Of a stretch of 64,000 nucleotides of DNA, positions 9,145 through 17,887 are shown piece after piece (positions within the stretch are counted from its first letter, which is position 1; every line of letters begins with the position of its first letter). Under the pieces are notes generated by a model that did not search any database, was not told the DNA's origin, and saw nothing but the letters and a program-made list of their open reading frames with translations. The stretch is from Ruegeria arenilitoris (GTDB lineage Bacteria > Pseudomonadota > Alphaproteobacteria > Rhodobacterales > Rhodobacteraceae), in contig NZ_WPZQ01000006.1 in NCBI RefSeq assembly GCF_013030265.1, positions 289,546 to 353,545 of the forward strand, given 5' to 3'. Both the position numbers and the translations under genes were made by a program.

Positions 9145-10164
9145 ATGAAGTTTATCGGGATCAAATCGCTTTTGGCCTCAGCCGCTATCGCGGTGACAGG
9201 CAGTGTTGCGTTTGCCGCAGACTACACCCTGACAATTTCCAGCTGGGCACCACCGACCCACGGGATCAATGCCAAGATGTGGCCCAAATTCGTCGAAATG
9301 GTTGAAGAGGCCACAGACGGTCAGGTTACTGCCGAGCTGAAGCTGGGCATCGCACCGCCTCCGGCGCAGATGGATCTGATCATGGATGGCGCCGCTGACG
9401 CTTCGATCATTTTCCACGGCTATCAGCCAGGCCGTTTCGTTACGACGAAACTGATCGAACTGCCGGGCTATGAAGGTTCTGCCGAAGATGCATCGGTCGC
9501 CTATTGGCGTGCCTATGACGAGTATCTCAAGCAGGCGGATGAACACCGTGGGGTAAAGGTTATTGCTCTGCACACCCATGGCCCTGCGCAGCTGCATTCC
9601 AGCAACCAGGTCACCAATCTGGATGAAATCTCGGGCCTGAAGGTACGTATCCCGGGTGGCGTCGGTGGCGATGTTGGTTCGGCGTTGGGAGCAACCGGCA
9701 TTCAAGTTCCGGCCCCCAAAGTCTATGAAACACTGGCGTCCAAGGCGGCAGATGGCGTCGTGATGCCCTTCGAATCCCGCAAGGGCTTCAAGCTGACCGA
9801 AGTGGCCCCCAACGTTTATGAGATGCCGGGTGGCCTGTATCGTGGTTCGTTCGCCTTCATCATGAACGAAGACACATTCGCCGATCTGCCCGAAGATCTG
9901 CAGAAGGCGCTGGACGAAAACGTCTTTGGTGAGCCTCTGAGCCGCGAAATCGGCAAGATCTGGGATGAGATCGACGCAACCGGTCGCGAAGCCACTGAGG
10001 GAACCGAAGGCAACTCGATCAACGCGGCAAGCGAATCTGACCTGGAGAAGTTCTCGGCCATTGCCGAGGATGTGCGCGCCAAGGTTATCGCCGAGGTCAA
10101 CGAGGCCGGTGTCGATGCACAATCCGCCTATGACATGATCAAGTCGGAAATGTCTTCCAACTGA
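9145..10164 (+). CDS. dctP: TRAP transporter solute-binding protein DctP-type
   Basis: 339-aa periplasmic binding protein of a TRAP transporter. The signal peptide ends at about residue 24 (GSVAFAA|DYT). The mature protein begins LTISSWAPPTHGINAKMW and contains the family segment VTNLDEISGLKVRIPGG. Strong purine-rich ribosome sites precede the ATG. It is followed by the membrane genes dctQ and dctM. Its place between paaG and paaZ suggests uptake of phenylacetate or a related aromatic acid, but the ligand cannot be read from sequence. Confidence 0.92.
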   Translation: MKFIGIKSLLASAAIAVTGSVAFAADYTLTISSWAPPTHGINAKMWPKFVEMVEEATDGQVTAELKLGIAPPPAQMDLIMDGAADASIIFHGYQPGRFVTTKLIELPGYEGSAEDASVAYWRAYDEYLKQADEHRGVKVIALHTHGPAQLHSSNQVTNLDEISGLKVRIPGGVGGDVGSALGATGIQVPAPKVYETLASKAADGVVMPFESRKGFKLTEVAPNVYEMPGGLYRGSFAFIMNEDTFADLPEDLQKALDENVFGEPLSREIGKIWDEIDATGREATEGTEGNSINAASESDLEKFSAIAEDVRAKVIAEVNEAGVDAQSAYDMIKSEMSSN

Positions 10165-10175
10165 TCTTCAAGTCA

Positions 10176-10199
10176 GGGGCGGCGCACCACCGCCGCCCC
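10176..10199 (+). terminator. GC-rich hairpin between dctP and dctQ
   Basis: Perfect 9-bp stem (GGGGCGGCG/CGCCGCCCC) with a 6-base loop directly after dctP and no T-run. Such intercistronic hairpins in binding-protein operons usually protect the upstream mRNA or partly stop transcription, giving more binding protein than membrane protein. Confidence 0.65.
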
Positions 10200-10225
10200 A
10201 AACCTTCCCCCTTCGGAGCTGCTAG

Positions 10226-10732
10226 ATGACCTCTCTCATCCAGCTTGTGCGACGTGCCAGTGTTTTGCCGGTCATCGTAGCGAGCATTGCCCTTTTCATC
10301 CTGATGGTAATGACATTCTGCGACGTCATTTTCCGATCGGTTTTCAATAACCCGATTGAAGCCGCAACAGAACTGACACGCATACTGATGGCCATTCTGG
10401 TCTTTTCAGTTTTGCCAATCATTTCGGTCAACAACGGACATATCGCAGTCGATCTGACTGATGGAATTTTCAACCGCCTGCGCCTGAGCCGCATACGTGA
10501 TGCCATCATCTATCTGGCAAGCGGAGTAATGCTGTTCTGGCCTGTACAGCGGGTCTGGATTCTGGCGGAACGCGCGCGCGACTACGGCGATGTCACCGAA
10601 TACCTGTCGATCCCGACCTACCTGATCGGATGGTTCATCACCGTTTCGGTCGCCATTACAGCCATCGTCATGATCATCACCGGTCTTCTGCACCTGTTCG
10701 CCCCCAAAGCTTTGACGGAACCCACTCAATGA
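10226..10732 (+). CDS. dctQ: TRAP transporter small membrane subunit DctQ-type
   Basis: 168-aa inner-membrane protein with four predicted transmembrane helices (about residues 15-37, 50-70, 90-110, 130-155), the form and length of the DctQ small subunit. The DctQ-like segment FRSVFNNPIEAATELTR follows the first helix. The gene overlaps dctM by four bases (ATGA), which indicates coupled translation. It partners with DctM and the DctP-type binding protein in sodium-driven uptake. Confidence 0.9.
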   Translation: MTSLIQLVRRASVLPVIVASIALFILMVMTFCDVIFRSVFNNPIEAATELTRILMAILVFSVLPIISVNNGHIAVDLTDGIFNRLRLSRIRDAIIYLASGVMLFWPVQRVWILAERARDYGDVTEYLSIPTYLIGWFITVSVAITAIVMIITGLLHLFAPKALTEPTQ

Positions 10733-12081
10733 CCGCAGCACTTATTGGATTTACACTTGTTCTGGTTCTGGTGCTGCTGCGCCTGCCCATCGTCTTTGCC
10801 ATGGGGCTGGTTGGCACCCTTGGCTTTGCTTACGAGCGAGGAGGCTCGATCTTTGATGAACGTGGCCTCAAAGCTGCCATGTCGATGGTCGGTCGTCAGA
10901 TCACTGACACCGCACAAGATTACGGCCTGTCCGTCGTTCCCTTGTTCATCCTTATGGGATTGTTCGTAAACAAGGGCGGAATGGCACGTGAGCTTTATGC
11001 AGTATCGAACGCCTTTCTGGGTCATATGCGCGGCGGAATTGCCATGGCTACAGTTGCAGCCTGTGGTGGATTCTCAGCCATCTGCGGCTCTTCTCTGGCA
11101 ACGGCGGCGACAATGTCCAAAGTAGCCATGCCGGAAATGCGCCGCTATGGCTATACGGATGAACTGTCGACCGCATCCATCGCTGCCGGGGGCACGCTGG
11201 GCATTCTGATCCCGCCATCGGTCATTCTGGTGATCTATGGCCTGCTGACCGAAACCTCGATCGGCAAACTGTTCATGGCCGGGATCATCCCGGGCATCCT
11301 GGGCATCCTGTTTTACCTCTTTGCCGTGCGCTGGACCGTCTGGCGCAATCCCGAAGCAGGTCCAGCAGGAGAACGTGCCAGCTGGGCTGAGCGCCTGCGC
11401 GCACTGGGTTCGGTCTGGGCCGTGCTGTTGCTGTTCTTCCTGGTGATCGGAGGTCTGTATGGCGTCTTTGATTTCGAGCCCCTGAACCTGACGTTTTCAC
11501 CGACTGAGGCCGCAGGTATGGGCGCTGCAGGTGCATTCCTGATCGCCCTGTTCCGAGGTGGCCTGACCGTGGGTTCAACATTCGAAGTTCTCAGGGAAAC
11601 CTGCTTTACTGCGGCGGCACTGTTTGCCGTATTGATTGGCGCACAGATCTTTTCGAACTTCATCAACCTCGCAGGACTGCCCGAAGCGCTGATCGCACTT
11701 GTTACGGCCTATGATGTTTCTCCCTTCGTCGTGATCCTGATGATCCTTGGCATCTACATCATTCTTGGCTGCGTGTTTGAATCACTGTCCATGCTTCTGC
11801 TGACCGTGCCGATCTTTTTCCCGCTGGTTACGTCACTGGGCTATGATCCGATCTGGTTCGGCATCGTCGTGGTCGTCGTTACCGAAATCTCGCTGATCAC
11901 CCCACCGGTTGGCCTGAACGTGTTCATTCTGAAAGGCGTGGTCGGAGATGTATCCACCGGCACGATTTTTCGGGGTGTCACCCCGTTCTGGGTAGCCGAT
12001 ATCTTTCGCCTGGCGTTGATCGTACTGGTCCCGATTGTGGTACTGTACCTGCCCCAACAGATGGGTGCGCTGGGTCACTAA
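10729..12081 (+). CDS. dctM: TRAP transporter large membrane subunit DctM-type
   Basis: 450-aa polytopic permease of the DctM family, the transport channel of the TRAP system. Recognisable segments are the N-terminal hydrophobic helix FTLVLVLVLLRLPIVFAMGL, GFSAICGSSLATAATMSKVA, and GTLGILIPPSVILVIYG. The ATG in the four-base overlap with dctQ is chosen; a longer frame upstream runs inside dctQ. A stable hairpin follows its stop. Confidence 0.93.
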   Translation: MTAALIGFTLVLVLVLLRLPIVFAMGLVGTLGFAYERGGSIFDERGLKAAMSMVGRQITDTAQDYGLSVVPLFILMGLFVNKGGMARELYAVSNAFLGHMRGGIAMATVAACGGFSAICGSSLATAATMSKVAMPEMRRYGYTDELSTASIAAGGTLGILIPPSVILVIYGLLTETSIGKLFMAGIIPGILGILFYLFAVRWTVWRNPEAGPAGERASWAERLRALGSVWAVLLLFFLVIGGLYGVFDFEPLNLTFSPTEAAGMGAAGAFLIALFRGGLTVGSTFEVLRETCFTAAALFAVLIGAQIFSNFINLAGLPEALIALVTAYDVSPFVVILMILGIYIILGCVFESLSMLLLTVPIFFPLVTSLGYDPIWFGIVVVVVTEISLITPPVGLNVFILKGVVGDVSTGTIFRGVTPFWVADIFRLALIVLVPIVVLYLPQQMGALGH

Positions 12082-12085
12082 GACC

Positions 12086-12108
12086 GGGGCGGTCCCGGCG
12101 ACCGTCCC
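12086..12108 (+). terminator. hairpin after dctM
   Basis: 9-bp stem (GGGGCGGTC/GACCGTCCC, one G-T pair) with loop CCGGC just after the dctM stop. There is no strong T-run, so it may be a partial terminator ahead of paaZ. Confidence 0.5.
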
Positions 12109-12168
12109 ACAAATCCTAATTCATGAGACATGCCGCCTTTGGTGGCATGAAAGGAACGGGAGCGTCCA

Positions 12169-14199
12169 ATGTCTCTGCAACAGATTTCCAGTTTTGCCGC
12201 CGGTCAGTGGGTCGCGCCCGGAAACGGCGCACGTACGATCGCTTCGGCCATCACCGGCGAACCCTTTGCAACCGCTGGCAATTCAGCACTCGACGTGCAG
12301 GCAATGCTGGAATTCGCACGCAATACCGGTGGCCCTGCACTGCGCCAAATGACGTTTCACCAGCGCGCCAAGATGCTCAAGGCCCTGGCGCAAACTTTGT
12401 CAGGTCATAAACAGGCGCTTTATGATCTGAGCTTTAACACGGGTGCGACGCAAAACGATCATCTGATCGATATTGATGGTGGCATCGGCACGATGTTTGT
12501 CTTCGCCTCAAAGGGACGACGCGAGATGCCGGATGGTCATGTCTATCTGGATGGCGATCTCGAGCAACTGTCGCGAAACGGAACGTTTCTTGGACAACAT
12601 ATCTGCACACCGCTGCACGGCGTCGCGATCCATATCAACGCATTCAACTTTCCGGTTTGGGGTATGCTGGAAAAGCTTGCCCCAACGTTGCTGGCGGGTG
12701 TCCCGGCCATAGTGAAACCAGCCACCAACAGCTGCTATGTAACCGAACTGGCCGTTCGGATCATGCTGGAAAGCGGCATACTGCCTGCAGGCGCGCTGCA
12801 ACTGGTGTCAGGCGGGATAGGTGACATGCTGGATCATCTGACCTGTCAGGATGTGGTCAGCTTTACCGGTTCGGCAGACACAGCCTTAAAACTGCGTCAG
12901 AACCCGGTGATCCTGAACAACTCGGTTCGTTTTGTGGCCGAACAGGACAGTCTGAACGCTTCGATTCTTGGGCCAGATGCTGTGCCGGGTACACCTGAAT
13001 TCGATCTGTTCGTCAAAGAAGTCTCTCGTGAGATGACCACCAAGGCCGGGCAGAAATGTACGGCCATCCGCCGCATCATCGCTCCGGATACACAGGTGGA
13101 AGCGGTGATCGAAGCTTTGTCGGCGCGACTTGCCAAAACTACCATTGGCGACCCCCGATTGGAGACAACACGCATGGGCGCTCTGGTCTCGAGCGGACAA
13201 AAGGCGGATGTGCTGGCCAAAGCCGATATCATCGGTCAGGAGGCCGAGCGTGTTTTTGGTGATCCCACTGCTTTTGACGTCGATGGAGCAGATACCAAGA
13301 ACGGTGCCTTTGTCCCGCCAATGCTGTTCCACTGTGCCGACCCTGACAACGCCCAGCGCGTCCATGACACCGAGGCCTTCGGGCCCGTTTCGACAATCAT
13401 GGGATATCGGGATCTGGATCATGCCATTGCGATCGCCAATCGTGGGCAAGGATCGCTGGTGACCTCATTGATCACACATGACACCGAAGTGGCACAAAAC
13501 GTTGTCATTGGAACAGCGGCGTACAACGGGCGCATCTATATCAACGACCGAGACTCGATGAAGGAATCCACCGGCCATGGTTCCCCCCTGCCACATATGG
13601 TGCATGGTGGCCCCGGCCGCGCGGGCGGTGGCGAAGAAATGGGCGGTGTGCGCGGTGTTCAACACTATATGCAGCGCACGGCCATTCAGGGTTCGCCACG
13701 GATGCTGTCATCGCTTGGCAAAAAATGGGTGCCCGGTGCGCCTGAGATCCAAGGCCTGGCACACCCGTTCACCCGCAAATTCGGCGAATTGAGCATTGGG
13801 GAAACGCTGAACACTGCCTCGCGTACGATCACACTGGATGATATCGAGCATTTTGCTCATTTCACCGGCGATACGTTCTATGCCCACATGGATGACGACG
13901 CCGCCGCACGAAACCCGTTCTTTCCCGGTCGGGTTGCGCATGGCTATCTGCTGCTGAGCTTTGCAGCGGGATTGTTTGTTGAGCCGAACGAAGGCCCGGT
14001 TCTTGCGAACACCGGCCTTGACGGCCTGCGCTTTATGAAGCCGGTTGTCGCCGGAGATAGCATCAAGGTGCGGCTGACGGTCAAGCAAAAGACCCAGCGT
14101 ACGGACGAGTATGGCGAAGTTCGCTGGCACGTGACCCTGACCAATCAGGATGATGAGATGGTGGCGGAGTATGAATTGCTGACCATGAATGCCTATTGA
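12169..14199 (+). CDS. paaZ: bifunctional oxepin-CoA hydrolase / semialdehyde dehydrogenase PaaZ
   Basis: 676-aa fusion enzyme that opens the oxepin ring and oxidises the aldehyde product in phenylacetate degradation. The N-terminal 520 residues are an aldehyde dehydrogenase with the cofactor segment [12 protein letters not shown] and the catalytic cysteine in [12 protein letters not shown]. The C-terminal 140 residues are an R-specific hydratase (MaoC, hotdog) domain with [15 protein letters not shown] and GRVAHGY. Length equals that of complete PaaZ. It lies between the TRAP transporter and the PaaX-type regulator. Confidence 0.95.
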   Translation: MSLQQISSFAAGQWVAPGNGARTIASAITGEPFATAGNSALDVQAMLEFARNTGGPALRQMTFHQRAKMLKALAQTLSGHKQALYDLSFNTGATQNDHLIDIDGGIGTMFVFASKGRREMPDGHVYLDGDLEQLSRNGTFLGQHICTPLHGVAIHINAFNFPVWGMLEKLAPTLLAGVPAIVKPATNSCYVTELAVRIMLESGILPAGALQLVSGGIGDMLDHLTCQDVVSFTGSADTALKLRQNPVILNNSVRFVAEQDSLNASILGPDAVPGTPEFDLFVKEVSREMTTKAGQKCTAIRRIIAPDTQVEAVIEALSARLAKTTIGDPRLETTRMGALVSSGQKADVLAKADIIGQEAERVFGDPTAFDVDGADTKNGAFVPPMLFHCADPDNAQRVHDTEAFGPVSTIMGYRDLDHAIAIANRGQGSLVTSLITHDTEVAQNVVIGTAAYNGRIYINDRDSMKESTGHGSPLPHMVHGGPGRAGGGEEMGGVRGVQHYMQRTAIQGSPRMLSSLGKKWVPGAPEIQGLAHPFTRKFGELSIGETLNTASRTITLDDIEHFAHFTGDTFYAHMDDDAAARNPFFPGRVAHGYLLLSFAAGLFVEPNEGPVLANTGLDGLRFMKPVVAGDSIKVRLTVKQKTQRTDEYGEVRWHVTLTNQDDEMVAEYELLTMNAY

Positions 14200-14218
14200 G
14201 CCATTCAAAACTCAGCGC

Positions 14219-14245
14219 GGGCGAATGTGTTTTTCTTATTCGCCC
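14219..14245. repeat. inverted repeat between paaZ and the PaaX-type gene
   Basis: Perfect 8-bp arms GGGCGAAT/ATTCGCCC separated by 11 T-rich bases, 21 bp before the regulator start. It could be a terminator of paaZ or an operator for autoregulation; the lack of a T-run after the stem slightly favours an operator. Confidence 0.45.
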
Positions 14246-14265
14246 GAACGCTTTAAACTGGTTGC

Positions 14266-15069
14266 ATGACCAGTGAACAAAGGTGGTTCGATACCGCAGT
14301 ATCTGAATTGGCGGACCCGCAGAACCAGCGGGTTTGGTCCATCATCGTATCGTTGTTCGGCGATCTGGCTCAGAAACCTGCAGCACAGATATCAGGCGGC
14401 GCACTGACCCGAATAATCGAGCCGATGGGGATCAAGCCCGAAGCAATCCGCGTGGCTGTGCACAGGTTGCGCAAGGATGGCTGGATTGAAAGCGATCGCA
14501 TAGGCCGCGTATCGCGGCACTACCTTACCGAATACGGGCGTTCACAGTCTGCGATGGTGACACCACGCATTTATGCGCGCGATCCCATCCCGGCTGAGCG
14601 CTGGCACTTGCTGATCGCCGAAGAAGGGACAGGAACGCGGGCATTGGAAGACGTGATGCTCAGCCGCGACTATACCCCGATTGGCCGGAATGTGGCCTTG
14701 GGCGCGGGCGCACCCCCCGATGATCATGACGATCTGCTGGCTCTGGAGGTTTCAGCGCAGGATACACCCAAATGGGTGCAGGACCGGCTGTGTACGCCCG
14801 AGATGCGCGAAGCCTGCCGCACTCTTCACGAAGCGCTGCGGCGCGTGTCGCAGAGCCGGCCAGCTGGCTGGAGCCCTTCGCCATCTGAAATTGCCACTTT
14901 GCGTACCCTGATCGTTCACCGTTGGCGGCGCGTAGTGTTGCGGCAGCCTGATTTACCCCAGACCTTTTACCCCGCAGACTGGCGCGGCCCCGCTTGCCGA
15001 GCCGAGGTGTTCCGCCTGCTCGACACTCTCCCCCGGCCCGATCTGGATGAACTCAACCAATCCGGGTGA
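14266..15069 (+). CDS. paaX: PaaX-family transcriptional regulator
   Basis: 267-aa regulator of the PaaX family, GntR-like repressors that sense phenylacetyl-CoA. An N-terminal winged-helix region (SIIVSLFGDL, then IKPEAIRVAVHRLRKDGWIES) is followed by the PaaX middle and C-terminal domains (RDPIPAERWHLLIAE; HRWRRVVLRQPDLPQTFYP). The last feature, WRRVxLRxPxLPxxxxPxxW, is typical of the family. The cluster thus carries both a TetR-type PaaR and a PaaX-type regulator. Confidence 0.85.
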   Translation: MTSEQRWFDTAVSELADPQNQRVWSIIVSLFGDLAQKPAAQISGGALTRIIEPMGIKPEAIRVAVHRLRKDGWIESDRIGRVSRHYLTEYGRSQSAMVTPRIYARDPIPAERWHLLIAEEGTGTRALEDVMLSRDYTPIGRNVALGAGAPPDDHDDLLALEVSAQDTPKWVQDRLCTPEMREACRTLHEALRRVSQSRPAGWSPSPSEIATLRTLIVHRWRRVVLRQPDLPQTFYPADWRGPACRAEVFRLLDTLPRPDLDELNQSG

Positions 15070-15155
15070 CGTCACGGCAGACTATTCACATGCCGATCTA
15101 TGCTCCTATCCTTTCTCTGTATCCGAGCTGAACGTCTTGGGAGGGGCGTCCTTGT

Positions 15156-16628
15156 ATGCAACATGAAACCGATATGCTGATCGTCGGCGCCGGATTTTCT
15201 GGGCTCATCATGGCAATCGAAGCCCGCAAACGCGGACTCACCGACATCACCATCCTGGAAAAGGCCGGTGATATTGGCGGAACGTGGCGTGAGAACACCT
15301 ATCCCGGGGTAGCCTGCGATGTGCCTTCACATCTCTACTCCATGGCGACGCATCTCAATCCGGATTGGAGCCGTGCCTATGCCGGTGGTGCCGAGATCCA
15401 GTCCTATCTGCAGCGTGTAGCCAAGGAAGAAGGGTTGTATGACCTGTGCCGCTTTCACACCGAACTGAAATCTGCCAGATGGGATGGTAGTGCATGGCAG
15501 GTAGAGACATGTGACGGACATCGATGGAAAGCCCGATTTCTGGTCTCGGCCGTCGGCGCCCTGCACATACCCAGCATTCCGAACATTCCCGGCGCGGACA
15601 ACTTTCCCGGACCGTGCTTCCATTCCGCCGAATGGGATCACGCCGTTGCGCTGGATGACAAGCGTGTCGCCGTCGTTGGCACGGGCGCCTCGGCGGTTCA
15701 ATTCGTTCCGGAAATCGCAAAGGTTGCCAAACAGGTCACCATCTTTCAACGCACCGCCCCTTATGTCCTGCCCCGACCAGATGGCCCGATCGCGCCCTGG
15801 GTTCGACGGCTGTACAGACGTATCCCCCTGCTGCCGCGTATTCGTCGCAAGCTGATCTACACGCTGTTCGAATTCAGGCATCGCGTGTTCCGGGGTGAAA
15901 AAGGTGCGGTTGATTTTGCCATGAAGATGTGGCGACACGCGCTAGAAAACGCCATTCCTGATGCGTCGAAACAAAAGATACTCACCCCGGATTACCGGAT
16001 TGGCTGCAAACGTATCCTCAGTTCGAATGACTGGTACCCTGCCCTTGCACGCGACAATGTCGAAGTGATCCCACACGGGGTTGCCTCAATCGAAGGAAAT
16101 CAGATCACTGCAGCGGATGGCAGACAGTTTCACGCGGATGTTCTGATCTGGGGCACAGGCTTTCACGTGACAGATGCAGTTCAGAGGCTGAACATCACGG
16201 GTGAGGACGAGCTGACCCTCCGCGATGCATGGGCAGACGGCATGCAGGCCAATCTGGGCACCGCCATCGCGGGTTTTCCCAATCTCTTCATTCTGCTCGG
16301 CCCGCATACCGGACTGGGGCACAATTCCGTCGTTCTGATGATCGAAGCGCAGGTGAGCCATATCGGTCGGGTTCTGGACCAGATGCAAAAGAACGGCATC
16401 CGCACTATCGTGCCCGATGGGCATAAACAGGCTGAGTTTACAAAAGAGATGCAGGACCGACATACCGACAGTGTCTGGCAGGCGGGCGGTTGCACCTCAT
16501 GGTATCAGGATGCCAACGGGCGCAACACAACGCTGTGGCCAGGCACCGTAGCCGAGTTTCAGAAACGCATGGCGCGCTCTGGTCTTGAGCAATATCATGC
16601 GGTGAACCCACAGTCCGGAGATAGCTGA
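15156..16628 (+). CDS. flavin-binding monooxygenase, Baeyer-Villiger type
   Basis: 490-aa FAD- and NADPH-dependent monooxygenase. The FAD-binding Rossmann motif VGAGFSGLIMA is at residues 9-19. The Baeyer-Villiger fingerprint F-x-G-x-x-x-H-x-x-x-W is seen as FPGPCFHSAEW, followed by the NADPH motif VVGTGASAVQFVPE. An IWGTGFHVTD segment lies near the C-terminus. GGGAGGGG precedes the ATG. Substrate is unknown: ketones, or flavin monooxygenase-type nitrogen or sulfur compounds, are possible. It precedes a hydrolase gene by one base, which fits a ketone-to-ester-to-acid sequence. Confidence 0.88.
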   Translation: MQHETDMLIVGAGFSGLIMAIEARKRGLTDITILEKAGDIGGTWRENTYPGVACDVPSHLYSMATHLNPDWSRAYAGGAEIQSYLQRVAKEEGLYDLCRFHTELKSARWDGSAWQVETCDGHRWKARFLVSAVGALHIPSIPNIPGADNFPGPCFHSAEWDHAVALDDKRVAVVGTGASAVQFVPEIAKVAKQVTIFQRTAPYVLPRPDGPIAPWVRRLYRRIPLLPRIRRKLIYTLFEFRHRVFRGEKGAVDFAMKMWRHALENAIPDASKQKILTPDYRIGCKRILSSNDWYPALARDNVEVIPHGVASIEGNQITAADGRQFHADVLIWGTGFHVTDAVQRLNITGEDELTLRDAWADGMQANLGTAIAGFPNLFILLGPHTGLGHNSVVLMIEAQVSHIGRVLDQMQKNGIRTIVPDGHKQAEFTKEMQDRHTDSVWQAGGCTSWYQDANGRNTTLWPGTVAEFQKRMARSGLEQYHAVNPQSGDS

Positions 16629-16629
16629 G

Positions 16630-17601
16630 ATGACAGTATTGCTGACAATCGCCCTGCTTATCGGAGTGTTCCTGATCGGAGCAAACCTGTGGACCCGCAG
16701 ATTGACCCGGCAAGGCATCGCAACCGTGCCGCAGATGGGGCAAATCGTACCCGTCAATGGCGGTAGCATTCACTATGTCGAAAAGGGTGAACCTGGAAAA
16801 CAGACAATCCTGATGATTCACGGGCTGACGGGGCAGTTGCAGCATTTCACGTATGCCCTGATGGACCAGCTCTCGCAGGACTATCATGTCATAGCAGTTG
16901 ATCGACCTGGCTGCGGTTATTCCACCCGCGACGATGCAAGCCTTGGCACCCTGACCGAGCAGGCGCGCATGATACATGAGTTCATGCAGAAAAAAGGCAT
17001 CAGCGATGCAGTCCTCGTAGGTCATTCGCTTGGTGGTGCCGTATCGCTGGCGATGGCGCAGGCCTACCCCGATGACATCAAGGCGCTGGCATTGCTGGCT
17101 CCGTTGACGCATCGGATGCCTGGACCTCCGGCGATTTTCAAACCGCTTGAGATCCGCACCGAATGGCTGCGCAATCTGATTGGCAACACGATTGCGGTGC
17201 CATTGGCAAAAAAGACGGCACCCCATGTCATCCACGAGGCTTTTGCGCCTGAAGCCGCCCCATCGGATTTTCTGGATCGGGCAGGTGGCGCACTGGGGTT
17301 GCGTCCGTCTGCATTCATCACCGGATCGCAGGATGTAATCGGCATCGAGGCCAGTATCGACGGAGTAAATCAAGGCTACAAAGATCTGCAGGTACCGGGC
17401 GGTATCCTTTACGGTTCCGACGATCCAATCCTGTCACCCGCCCAACATGGCGTACCGATGCAACAATTCGGGCTTTCTTACGAACAGCTGGAAAATCGGG
17501 GTCACATGATCCTGATTACCGCGCCGGACGAATGCGCGACTTTCATACGAAACGTCCTGGATGCCACGCAGACTGAGAAACCTAAGGCGGAAAATCGGTG
17601 A
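16630..17601 (+). CDS. alpha/beta hydrolase paired with the monooxygenase
   Basis: 323-aa alpha/beta-fold hydrolase. An N-terminal hydrophobic segment (about residues 1-20) may anchor it to the membrane. The oxyanion region MIHGLTGQLQHF and the nucleophile elbow VGHSLGGAVS are clear. The acid is probably in the GSDDPI loop and the catalytic histidine in NRGHMI near the C-terminus. It starts one base after the monooxygenase stop, so the pair forms an operon; ester hydrolysis after Baeyer-Villiger oxidation is a reasonable but unproved role. Confidence 0.85.
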   Translation: MTVLLTIALLIGVFLIGANLWTRRLTRQGIATVPQMGQIVPVNGGSIHYVEKGEPGKQTILMIHGLTGQLQHFTYALMDQLSQDYHVIAVDRPGCGYSTRDDASLGTLTEQARMIHEFMQKKGISDAVLVGHSLGGAVSLAMAQAYPDDIKALALLAPLTHRMPGPPAIFKPLEIRTEWLRNLIGNTIAVPLAKKTAPHVIHEAFAPEAAPSDFLDRAGGALGLRPSAFITGSQDVIGIEASIDGVNQGYKDLQVPGGILYGSDDPILSPAQHGVPMQQFGLSYEQLENRGHMILITAPDECATFIRNVLDATQTEKPKAENR

Positions 17602-17647
17602 CGATTCAAAACTTGAAAGAATCCGGAACAAACTTGGTGTTTCCCTC

Positions 17648-17676
17648 TTGACCCCCCCAAGCCTCTCCCTTAAATC
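17648..17676 (+). promoter_or_regulatory. sigma70-type promoter of tRNA-Met
   Basis: TTGACC and TAAATC hexamers spaced by 17 bp, ending 12 bp before the tRNA. The spacer begins with a run of C residues, as in the ribosomal protein and tRNA-Val promoters of this window. Confidence 0.7.
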
Positions 17677-17688
17677 GCCTCTCACCGT

Positions 17689-17765
17689 GGCGGAGTAGCT
17701 CAGTTGGTTAGAGCAGCGGAATCATAATCCGCGTGTCGGGGGTTCAAGTCCCTCCTCCGCTACCA
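17689..17765 (+). tRNA. tRNA-Met (CAT), elongator type
   Basis: 77-base cloverleaf with encoded CCA. The anticodon stem GCGGA/TCCGC encloses loop ATCATAA with anticodon CAT at 17723-17725; the T loop is TTCAAGT. The first acceptor pair is G-T and the next six pairs are standard. The absence of the three-G/three-C anticodon stem argues against the initiator. A lysidine-modified tRNA-Ile(CAT) cannot be fully excluded. Confidence 0.92.
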
Positions 17766-17887
17766 AATTTTCCTAAATTATAACGACGCCGCATAGCATG
17801 AATCGCCGCTATGTGGAGTGCCGATCAACAGACTGACTGTATTCGTTGCACAGGGATTTCTGCCTGTTTCTGCTGATCTGCCAGCTC

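Noticed and set aside
17689..17765. tRNA-Ile2 (CAT) instead of tRNA-Met
   Set aside because: Overall pattern, including the anticodon stem, fits the alphaproteobacterial elongator tRNA-Met better; still, modification cannot be seen from DNA.
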